Positions 13,891 to 23,115 of a stretch of 64,000 nt of DNA are shown piece after piece (positions within the stretch are counted from its first letter, which is position 1; each line of letters opens with the position of its first letter). The position numbers and the translations under genes are program-made. The stretch spans positions 928,303 through 992,302 of the forward strand of contig VZTJ01000523.1 of NCBI GenBank assembly GCA_013397795.1. The letters run 5' to 3'. The stretch is from Orthonyx spaldingii. Its lineage: Eukaryota; Chordata; Aves; Passeriformes; Orthonychidae. The notes under the pieces were generated by a model. That model saw only the letters and a program-made list of their open reading frames with translations. It had not been told where the DNA came from and searched no databases.

Positions 13891-16800
13891 ATGAGCAAAG
13901 GGTGTAAAGAAGAAAAGTGTGGCAGTAAGAAGAATGAGGAGAACAATACGCTACCTACACGCAAGGGGGAAAGACCAAGGCAATAATGAGCCTAAATGGT
14001 ACTGTAGAAAACCAAGGCAGCACCTAAATGTAGTTGGTCCAACTTTGTCATAGAAGGATTGAAATTCTGTCTGACTACATCTCCAGCATTCTTTATCATG
14101 TTTCTAAAATATTTACTTGTTAAAGTCAAGATTTTTTGAAAGTTTTTTTCAAAGTGCTGGCAGTTGGGTGAAAATAAAATTGGAGCCATGCTGTTTTTAA
14201 AATAAAGGCTGCCTTGATGTGAGATTAGGAATCATCATTTCTAAACTTTTACCTTGGGCATCAGAGATGGTTCATGGAACTGGATTCTTACCCACAATGG
14301 GAAACAGTGTTGTGATGTGCCCCTCTGAATGCACCTTTATCACCTTCTCTGCACAGGGCACGTCACAGTCCTGCCAGTTACTGCTGCCTTGGGACCCATT
14401 ATCAGCCATTCCTGTGCTTCACTGTTTGTTTGGACACCCAGAACTTCACTGTCAGTCAGGTTTGACCAGTGGTTTCATAGAATAACTCATATGATCTGTT
14501 TCCACCAGGAGAATCATCACCTGTTTTCTTTTTCTCTTTATTTCACACCGGAATGTGAGCCAAGACTGTCATCTGCTACTGGAGTTAAAAGCAGAACTCA
14601 AGGGAAACCCTCACATGGGAGACAACATCTGAAATAATCATGTACATGTGTGTGTGTTTGTATCTATGTCAGAGATAGTGAATAGTCTGATAGTTATTTC
14701 CATATGTCTGACAAAACCAAAAAAATGTGAGTTTTCAAGTCTTAGGATGAACTATGAAAATAGCTGTACATCAAAAATAGCCACCCCAGAACAGGATTGC
14801 CTTTGGGAGGATACTCCTCCCAAGTGTCTGTTTCCATGTGCATCAGGACTCACTGCTTGGAGTACAACATCAAAAGATTCTATTAAAATTAATTAGAACT
14901 ATATTTTGTCTCATGTGGGAAATTAGAAAACATTTGTCTTTAGCAAAACTAGAGTTTGTCCCAAACTAGATTTTGTCAGCAATTTTTCAGCCATGTAATT
15001 AGAAAAAAAAAAAAAAGCAGAAGAGAAAAATGATGAATGGATGCTCCATTTACTATTGAAATCTCAGTGCCTTTGGGCAACTAGGAAATCCTTCAGCAGC
15101 ACACACGGTCTGCAATAGCACACTTGTGGAATCACAAACCTGGCAGGCATGCAGGAATGGATGTGGTAATGTGGCATGATTTAATAAATGCTGGGCAGCG
15201 TGCTCTCATGGAGAAGTCAATATTTGTGAGTCCAGAACTTATTAAGGGAAGTAATCAAAATAATTGAATATTAAAATTCTTCTTTTTAGGAGGCTTCAGT
15301 ACCTTGTCAGATTGTGTGTGCACTCATGAGTTCATGGGGTGCGCACAAGAGCAAAATTTCTGTCAAAATCTAACAATCAAATCCTCCCAGTGTGTGCTGA
15401 TATCTCTGGATCACGGCCAGACCACTTTTTTTGAGAGAAATGGAAATGCTTCCTGGTTCCCCTGGCAGAGGAGCCTGAACCTCAAAAGACCCCAGGCAGG
15501 GTGGATCAGAGATGTCCTGAACAGCTCAACTGCAGGGCTCCCCTCAGCCCTGCCTGCTGACCCAGCAGCAATCCACAGCTTATTTCCCATGGGTTCTTTC
15601 AGAGCTCACTTCAGGTCCCTCTTTAAGCCAAACCTGAAATCTCTGAAGGTGTTTGCTCTTCCTTGGCATAGCCAAATTCCACAGGTTTAACTTTCTGATC
15701 ACCCCAGTAACACCAGAAAATGCTATATTGGGAAATACACTCTACAAACAAAATATATATAGTTGGTTTCTCTGTTTTGCACCCATGAAGAGGTCCCAAT
15801 CCTCACTCAAGGAGCAGATTGGTAAGAATCAGATTAGGTCAGTAAATACATATTGTCCACTGTTGATCTTTTTTCCTTATGGATGCAACTTCCATAAGGA
15901 TCTTACAGCAGGTCCAGGCCCATCATTTTAGACACTCCTAGAAGGCTTTTGGAGCAGATTCCTGAGCAGCACTGGCCCAGACAGTCCCCAGCATGCTGGG
16001 AGGCTTTCCTTACCCTTGTGCCAATAAACCATTTATTTATGGCCCAGAATGTACTGGTTGACCACACATTAACTGGTTACTGATAGGACAAAACTAATGA
16101 GCTTTAGTCACTTGAGCCTCATTTACTTTGTCACTTGCCATGGGATATAATTCAGGAGCAAGCCCATGGATCAGAAGGGTTTTTTTAAGCCTTGCACCAT
16201 TTAATTTGGGGACAGGAATACCAAAATGCATTGAAGAAAGCAGAAATAAGTGTATTGATGATCGTGTGTTCCAAATGGAACTGGTGTTTGGAACTTTATT
16301 ATTTACCTTTCCTGCTCAATAACGAGCCCTTATTTCATCAAACTCCAGGGTGCTCTCTGTCCATCACTGACATTAAGTCCTGAGGTTTCTAGAGAAAGAC
16401 AGCTCAAGTTTTTCTGAAGAAATTCAGAGTATTGGCTTTGCTTCCAAAATTTTTCATGGGAAGCATTAAACTCTTAGTAGAAACTGCTTTCATATTCTGC
16501 TGAGGGTAGAGGTATTGGCCAGATTGTCTCTCCTTTTCTACTGTTTTGGATTCCACATGGCACTCAGCAGAGTCCTGCTTTAGATCCACCTGAAAATGGG
16601 ACTTCTCCAGGCAGAGGTAACCCACTGGTTTAGAGACAGCTGCTTTGGAGTTACGGCGCTTTCACGGTCTAAAAGGCAAACTTGTCTTTGGTGTGCTCAG
16701 GTGTGGGTGTGAAATTTGGCTGCAGTACCTGTACAGCTCCTTCTGTGGTGGCTTCAGCAGTGTCAGGACATGGGCTCAGGGGACCTTGGAAACACCTGAT

Positions 16801-18833
16801 TTTAACATATTAATTATCAGCAGAGCCCATTGATTGGGACTATCTGGAACTTCTAAAGGAAAAGGAGATCTGGAATGATTTTAAAGGATGATTTCAAAGG
16901 TGTAAGATGAGACATTGTTTTGAAGAGATGAAAATATATCCAGCTATAGATATCTACACCCTAGATACAGGTAGATGTAGATATAAGGCTGTTTCTCTTT
17001 ATTTCTTCTCAGTATTTCATTTCTACCCAGCCAATTAATGTATTAATTCATGTGTGGCCTGTGCTGGATGCTGTAGGGGAAGGGAACAATGTTTTACTGA
17101 ATGATTTCTGTTGGTACCTATTTAAGAAATTGGAGCTACCTTAAGGTGTCTTTCTTTAATGGTCAGTTTTATTTTCTTGAAATAAATTTTAATTATAAAG
17201 AAACTCACAGTCATGGATCACTTTCTAATCAATCTCCTACCAGTTCAGCTTTTTAAGATGTACATTAAATAGATTTTAACCTACAACAAGCAACAAAGGC
17301 TTTCACTGAAATCTTAAAAAACCCCACTTATTTGACTATAACAATATGTGATAGATGCAGTTCCAAAACTACCCTAAAAGCTGCAAATTTAAACAGCTCA
17401 AGAGCAGAACTTAGATTTGAACGGATATTAAGGCACAAAACTTCAGGAGGTCTTAGCAGAAACTTTATATGTAGCTGGAGAAAATGTCACATCTTATTTT
17501 AGAAGGCAGTGGTTTATTACCTCCCAAACTGAACTGATTAGGCTTTTTTTTACCTCCTTCTTCACATGGTGTAGGATCTTATTTTGATGAATCGGTGTTC
17601 CTTATTTGTCTTCAAATTAAATCAATTTTCCTTCAAAGGTGTGTCTAAAATTACCTTTTTTTCAGGAAGTTTGTACTATCATTTGAAATGTTGTACTAAG
17701 GCTATGCTGCTTACCCATTCCAAAGCAGTGCCCTTGTAAGCACTTTTATTCTGTAATGATTTTATCTGGTACCTCTTGACTACTGGGACTGTTTTCCAAG
17801 TGACATTTTGGGATGCAGTTTTTGCCGTTCAGTCTGCAGATGTTCCCCGCAGCAGATGCACAACTTGAGAAATAATAACTGCTAAAAATATGCAAGCTGT
17901 CAGCTTGGGTTTTACTGAGAGAACTACAACTCCAAGTAAGATAAATTTGTATTTAAATGCAATATAATACATTTAAATTACTCCCAAAGACTGATGGCAA
18001 TCTCATCAAATGGTGCAAATAATCATGTCATAAATGCTTGATTTGAGTCCAAGGTGGGGTAAAGGTGGGGCAAAAATGTTGCTGTATAAGCTAAAAATAC
18101 TGACATGAGTTTTGAAAAAGAAAACATAACAAAGCTTAGTCAAATAAATGGTATTAATGTCGTATTTCTGTTATTCACAACTTAAAAATAGCTCTTCCTT
18201 TGTGCTTGCACCTTTAAGGTCTCATAGACATAATGTTTTTTCACCTGACCTTGCAGAAAATATTTGTCTTAGCATACTAAATAAGCTGTCAAAGTGTTGG
18301 GATTTCAAACAAACCTTTAAAAAAGCAAAGAATGACGCTTCCTTTCCACTTAGCTCAAGGTTGGTTTTACTTGTCAGGAAGACAGGAAAAGAAAATCAGT
18401 GAGGAATTTGAGAGATCAATGGCAGCCACAGAGCTCCTGCACCTCCAGCAGCTCCCATTTGTCAAAGTTGCACCCATTGATAAAGTCACAATGAGGACAG
18501 GATTTCGGGAGGCTCCTTTTTTCATCACACTCACTCATAATAAATCAAGAGAAAAAATTAATATGCTGTGAATGTTGATAGAGAAAATGTGACAAACTGG
18601 CAGATTTTATGCATATGGAAGAGTTATGGAATGATGTACCTTGAGCAAAGATCAAATGACAATGTTTCTGTTCATTTTTGTGATGTGAAAGTTCCTTTCC
18701 ATCTGAGTGTGGGTGTGCACATATATAGAGTGAGATTAATGCAGTAAGGAACTCTGGCTAAAAACAAAGACAGTTCTAGGGAATAACTTGGAAATGAGTC
18801 TGGCTTTCCAAGTGCAGACTTTAAAACTCCTAC

Positions 18834-19258
18834 CTCTCTGCAGATTCATCTGCATTTTCTTCTGTGATCATCTGCAGCTCCTGTGTGGTTTTACTTGAAT
18901 CTTCTTTCACAGAGTTTTCCTCTGTGCCTGTTTTGGGAATGTCCTCATTGGCTCGCAGCTGCTCGATGAGGTTCTGCTGGTGCCAGGCTTGGATGGATCG
19001 GTGGTGGTGCACCGGGGTCGGCCCTGGCACGGGAGCCAGGATGTTGTGGTGGACAGGGCTGCTGGTTTTCTTCAGCCCATTTCTGTCCCGAGAGTGGCTC
19101 TTCAGCCTGTTCTGCACCGGGGTCCCTCTGTGCTCATATCCTTCCTGCTGATGGCAGCCCCCGGTGCCGGCGGAGCCCTGCGAGGGGTGGCTGAACCACC
19201 TCCAGCGGAGCCTCAGGATCTGCTTCACATCAAACTCTTTCTTTCCAGAGACTGACAT
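18834..19258 (-). CDS. First coding exon (5' part of a spliced gene), N-terminus of unassigned protein
   Basis: The minus strand carries an ATG at 19258 preceded by an A-rich context (A at -3). An open frame of 141 codons plus two bases follows, ending at an AG|GTAGGAG splice donor (intron GT at 18833-18832). The frame starts MSVSGKKEFD and has a strongly basic, aromatic stretch ILRLRWRWF near residues 14-22, which could form an amphipathic or membrane-touching helix. A Gly/Ser/His/Pro-rich middle (residues 24-90) and a charged Glu/Lys/Ser/Thr-rich tail (100-141) both look disordered. I see no signal peptide, transmembrane segment or known domain. Local G+C and CpG content are higher than in the flanks, as expected for a first exon. 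I do not recognise the family and assign no function. The alternative is an internal exon, using the AG inside ATGTCAG as acceptor after the upstream T-rich tract; the good start context makes a first coding exon more likely. The frame stays open past the donor only to a nearby stop. Confidence 0.72.
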
Positions 19259-19600
19259 TTTTTTCAGGGAAGAAAAAAAAAAAAANNNNNNNNNNNNNNN
19301 NNNNNNNNNNNNNNAAGACAAAAGCCTATTCTTTTAGGAAGGAAACGGATTCTTTGTTATCTCTTCTGCTTCAACTGCTCTTCTTAAGAAAAGACAACAA
19401 AAGAACAAATACCGGTAGCTCTCTCCCTCTCTCTTCTGATTAACACACCGCAAGCTCTCGCAGCCGATGCTAAGCTGCTGTTAGCTGTATAGGTGGGAAT
19501 CCATACTGACAGGATGATGAGGTCAGACCTTAAACAAGTAAATCAGCTTAGCACAGGAAAGCAGCAACCATAACACTCCCCAGCTGCCAGGCTTACACAC
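19259..19600 (-). other. Presumed 5' untranslated leader of the minus-strand exon
   Basis: This is the sequence between the ATG at 19258 and the position about 25-30 bases downstream of the TATA-like element. It contains a poly(A) run on the plus strand (poly(T) on the gene strand) at 19273-19285 that runs into an assembly gap. No upstream exon is demonstrable, so the leader could instead be partly intronic. The extent is inferred from promoter spacing, not from a transcript. Confidence 0.35.
19286..19314. other. Assembly gap (29 N)
   Basis: There are 29 undetermined bases directly after a 13-base A run, within the presumed 5' leader of the minus-strand exon. A homopolymer next to the gap suggests the sequencing or assembly failed there, and the true gap length may differ. 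Any reading frame that crosses it is artificial. Confidence 0.98.
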
Positions 19601-19624
19601 TCCCAGCTCTATAGCGCGGCTCCG

Positions 19625-19648
19625 AATATATAACCCAGCCTCACATGA
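19625..19648 (-). promoter_or_regulatory. TATA-like element with adjacent E-box/M-box-like site
   Basis: On the minus strand the sequence reads TCATGTGA (19648-19641) followed 7 bases later by TTATATATT (19633-19625). The TATA core lies about 370 bases upstream of the ATG at 19258, so transcription would start near 19600. TCATGTGA matches the extended E-box bound by MITF/TFE/USF-type bHLH-ZIP factors. Because TATATA is palindromic, direction is assigned from the position of the exon. The arrangement is plausible for a tissue-restricted promoter, but no start site is shown by sequence alone. Confidence 0.45.
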
Positions 19649-19797
19649 TCCTCAGGGAGCCCGAGCTGCAACTTAAGATGCAGGGAAGCACGCACAAATA
19701 AAGTGACAAGACTTTCCATCTATCTCACGGCGTTTTCCATCAAGCCTGCTAATTAGCAACGCTGCGTTTCACAGGAGATTTAGAGAGGAGTCTTTCA

Positions 19798-19846
19798 GGC
19801 GGATTTTTGGTAGCGATTCGCCGCGAAACGCTCCCGCAGCTCACGC
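19798..19846. promoter_or_regulatory. Small CpG-rich cluster upstream of the exon
   Basis: About nine CpG dinucleotides fall within roughly 50 bases (gcggat, gcgattcgccgcgaaacgct, cccgcag, cacgcg), in a window where CpG is otherwise rare. It lies about 170 bases upstream of the TATA-like element on the minus strand. It could be a second start region or an unmethylated promoter edge. It is too short to count as a classical CpG island. Confidence 0.4.
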
Positions 19847-22454
19847 GTTTCCTTAAGGGGCTGCATTTGTTTATCTTGCTGTGTAAAATTCCTACAAATG
19901 GCCTCGGTGTGGTAGCACTTACCTAAAGGAGAGGCAGCCTTTGAATACACGGTGCAGCACTGGCTGTATTTTCTCACCTACAGATAGATTTCTCAATTTA
20001 ATTGCAGGGCTAGGAGAAGAGAGGGAGTGAGCTCAGGAAAAGCGGAGAGGTGCTCCCTGAGTGACTGTATCTGTGGAAAACACAGTTTCCTGGCTAAGTG
20101 CCTGTGTAAACACCCTTTCCCATCCTGCTCTTAATTTCTCACGGACAGTGAAACGCTTGTGGGGTTTTTTTTGAAAACATCTTTCTTTTCTCTCTTTTGA
20201 TAGCGTGCGCTGTAATGTGTTTTCAGCAAATTTAATAGAGGAGATGTATTCATTCCCATCCCTTGGTTACCAGGCAGGGCTGTGAGAACTGTTCCCTGTG
20301 TGGTTTGAAATCATGTACACAGAACGTTTTCATGTGCAGATTGAAAATAAATGAATGGACTGGATTTTTTGTTATGCTGTATCCTCCCAGGTTGGCTGCT
20401 GATGGTCTACGCAACTGTAAGCAGTGTGCAGAAATAGAAAAAGCTGTAACAGTCAGTAGAACAGGATTCAGAGCTAAAGGTGGGTACCCCTCTCTAACAC
20501 ACCTTCTTACCTCTCCTCTCAGACCTTCTGACATTCATTTCCTTTTTCTCTGTCTTTGCTGTGAATTTTTCTTCTTTTTTTACTGAAATTCTGTGATGGG
20601 ACATTGAACCTTCAAATAAAATCTGCTTTTTTGCTCTTTCTGGACTGCATATAATACAAGCAAGGAAACGTGAAGCAAAGTTAAAAATAAAAAATAAAGA
20701 AGAAGTAAAAGGAAAATGAGAGGATAGGACTAAGGAATCATCAGGTTTTATGCTGGGCTCTCCTGCTCCTGTCCTATTCATGGTATTTAAGAAAGCATAG
20801 GCAGCATCATGGATTGGATGCATGAGGGAGAAATTACAGGTTGAGTGAAGTACAGTAAAATAATTGAAAGATCTTTTACTGTCTAGATACATAGAGAGAA
20901 AGACTTTGTACAAAAGAAAATCTGTGTGAAAGGCTTGGCCATAAAAGGCAGAAGGGAAGGAGCTGGGGGAAGATTTGACAGACGTAGCCGATGCATATTT
21001 GTTGCTATAGAGAACCTTGAGGCTGAGCTGTTGCAATTAAATGTGCACTAACAAGACTTCCTTTGAGGTGTTCTAGGAATAGAGAGAAGCCAGAAAACTT
21101 TTCCAACTTCTAATAAGTCACATTAAGAAGAAGGTGTATAAAGGCCTGCTCGTGCATTTAATAGGGGGGTTCAATTCAAGCTTGTTGAGAATATGAGCAA
21201 ATAAAGAGTCTGCTACCAAACTTGAGGGATAATAAAGGATTTATGGGGAGTGAGTGGATCAGTGAAAAGGCTGGGCATTGAGCAAGAGAGATTATTGAAT
21301 ATCCAAAAGCCAGTGTAAGACATTTTCACACTTTAATGATGACCTTTTACAGCAATCTAAAACTTTCTGGAGACACAGACATTTCAGGTATCTTTTCTTG
21401 CATTACAAGTATATAATGTTTCTTGACTTCTCAATTGCAGCCTGCACACCTAAGGATGTTTTTCTTTTCAATTTCACACAAGTAATGAGGCTCAGTGGTA
21501 TCTCTGTCTATTCCTCAGGATTGCCTACATGGCAATCTGACATCTGTTTTGGGGAGGGAGTCTCTATGCACCAAGTTAATGAAATAATTTATGATGAAAT
21601 CTCGTAGAGGTGGACAAGAACAGTTTCTCACTCCTATTTAATCAGGTCATTGAGCTATCTCAGCAGCTCTGTCAGCTCCTCTTAGCAACAGCTCTGATAC
21701 GTTTAATCCATATTTTTTCACCATGTCCCAAAGCTTCTGTCAATTTTCTTCCCTTAAATCCCTTTTGCAGAAGTCATCCCTTGCTCTGAGATATCATGGA
21801 AAGCATATTCCATACATTTTACTGGGGAATGTACAAACAGCACTTCTGCTTGTGAATTACTCCTGTTCCTGCCAACTCAGGATATGTTTTAGCAGATGTA
21901 GTGAATCTAGCTAAAATTAAAACAGTAAAACTGGACGTTTGCTGAAGAGACCATCTTGCTCAGAAAGTCAGCTTGAGTCAGCACAGAATATGTTTCAGGA
22001 AGGGCATAATGAGATTATTTTTTTACAGAGCTTGTTAGTGTTCTGGCTAAAATTTCAATGTGCTGTTCTAGGTCAACGTAAGTAATTTGATAACCCAAAA
22101 CTTCAGGCCTGAAATTATTGGAAGTGGGTATGTGGCATATATATGTATAACCCTGGAGCAGCTTTGTGCCATGTACGTGCTTTTCATCATTCGGATCTCT
22201 CTTCTGGTGAGAAAATTTGCTTTTTTGCACCTGAATGCAATGAGTGTTTATTTCTGGGTGATTTCTTTCTAAACCTCTAACACACTTTTAGGTGTATCTC
22301 TGATTGGTTTCAAACTTCTACATGAGAAAAGAGATAAGATTTTTCTGTTATTACTATTCCTAATTTAAGACCTTTGGTCTCATTTAGATGAATAACCACA
22401 TAAGAGCTTTTTTTTTTTTTTTTTCTTCTCATGGCTGGAAATCTCCAAAGAACA
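19847..22454. other. 5' flank, unique sequence
   Basis: No repeat family is recognised apart from a T17 run at 22408-22424. A 180-codon minus-strand frame (20494-21036) is rich in Ser, Phe and Lys with no domain and no splice context; I treat it as chance. Confidence 0.5.
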
Positions 22455-22806
22455 GGATTTTCTAGGACTACAAGTCCAGCCAGGGCCACCAGGAGGGTCA
22501 GGCAGCTGGAGCACATGATGGATGAGGGAAGGCAGCTGCAATAGGATTTGTTCAACCTATGAAGAAAAGGCTCAGGGGCATTTTCTTGCTGCCTCCAGGT
22601 GCCCGAGGGGAGAGGAGACAGATGATAGAATCTGACTGTTCCAGAGGAGAATCTGACAGGACTGGGGAAAGCAGGCACGTGTTGGTCCAGGGGAAAATCT
22701 GAGTAGATGTGAGAGAAACTTTCTACTTGTGAGGATGATCAGGGAAGTGGGAGGATGTTGCCAAGAGAGGCTGTGGCATCTCCTTCCCCAGGGAAGGTGA
22801 GATCCA
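22455..22806 (+). mobile_element. Older CR1 LINE, 5' half (interrupted)
   Basis: The plus strand reads through the conserved CR1 3' region: 'gtccagccagggccacc', 'gctggagcacatgatg', 'ttgttcaacctatgaagaaaaggctcaggggcatt', then 'gagagaaactttctacttgtgaggatg' and 'gccaagagaggctgtggcatctcc'. The frame is heavily mutated. The copy stops in 'gagatccag' at about 22806 and resumes after 23005, with a second CR1 in between. A 17-T run precedes it at 22408-22424. Confidence 0.68.
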
Positions 22807-23005
22807 GTGAGGATGGGGAGCCCCTGGCACAGGGTGCCCAGAGAAGCTGTGGCTGCCCCTGGATCCCTGGAAATGTCCAAGGCCAGGCTGGACAGGGCTT
22901 GAAGCAGCCTGGGACAGTGGAAGGTGTCCCTGCCATGGCAGGGGATGAAATGAGATGAGTTTTAAGGTCCCTTACAGCCCAAACCACTCTGGGACTCTGT
23001 GATCC
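22807..23005 (+). mobile_element. Younger CR1 LINE 3' end nested in an older CR1
   Basis: This 5'-truncated CR1 starts at 'gtgaggatggggagcccctggcacagg'. It keeps a well-preserved 'gcccagagaagctgtggctgcccctgg', 'ggaaatgtccaaggccaggctggacagggcttg', 'ggaaggtgtccctgccatggcagggg' and 'ttttaaggtcccttacagcccaaacca', ending in 'ctgggactctgtgatcc'. It is visibly closer to the family pattern than the CR1 on either side, so it inserted later. 'gatccagtg' (22801-22809) and 'gatcccagtg' (23001-23010) flank it. Confidence 0.8.
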
Positions 23006-23115
23006 CAGTGGACTCGGCCCTGTGTCACTGCTCAGACTGGGCTTGCTTTGAGTAGATCAGGCAGGATGAGCTCCAGAGCTCCCTCCCAGCCTGGTCCTCT
23101 GTGACTGTGTAATGT
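23006..23115 (+). mobile_element. Older CR1 LINE, 3' terminal part (continuation)
   Basis: Directly after the nested copy, the older element resumes with 'tggactcggccctgtgtcactgctcagactgggcttgctttga'. It ends with 'tgagctccagagctccctcccagcctggtcctctgtgactgtgt', matching the CR1 terminal segment (gatctccagaggtcccttccagcc...ctgtgattctgtg). Joined to 22455-22806 it restores one CR1 3' region in the correct order. Confidence 0.62.

Larger units (their letters stand above)
8191..18833. other. Presumed intron 1, mostly unique sequence
   Basis: This stretch runs from the probable LTR to the splice donor at 18833. It holds one short CR1 remnant (12205), a doubtful one (13670), a TG repeat (9979), a 45-base-period direct repeat (13381) and an A14 run (15002). 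The longest frame (128 codons at 15304-15690) has no recognisable domain. No second exon of the minus-strand gene could be identified. Confidence 0.5.

Noticed and set aside
15304..15690. 128-codon plus-strand frame
   Set aside because: No recognisable domain, signal or transmembrane segment, and no splice evidence.
18864..19255. Plus-strand frames of 91-95 codons opposite the exon
   Set aside because: They are shadows of the minus-strand exon in a G+C-richer segment, with no start or splice context of their own.
18830..19321. 163-codon minus-strand frame that runs upstream through the N gap
   Set aside because: The start codon and the run of undefined residues come from the gap. The supported start is the ATG at 19258, and the frame past 18834 is intronic.
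20494..21036. 180-codon minus-strand frame
   Set aside because: Composition is low in information (Ser, Phe, Lys), there is no domain or splice site, and its A+T-rich context resembles the flanks. Chance is the simplest reading.
22310..22987. Several minus-strand frames of 82-122 codons
   Set aside because: They lie antisense across the CR1 copies, so they are repeat-derived and not genes.
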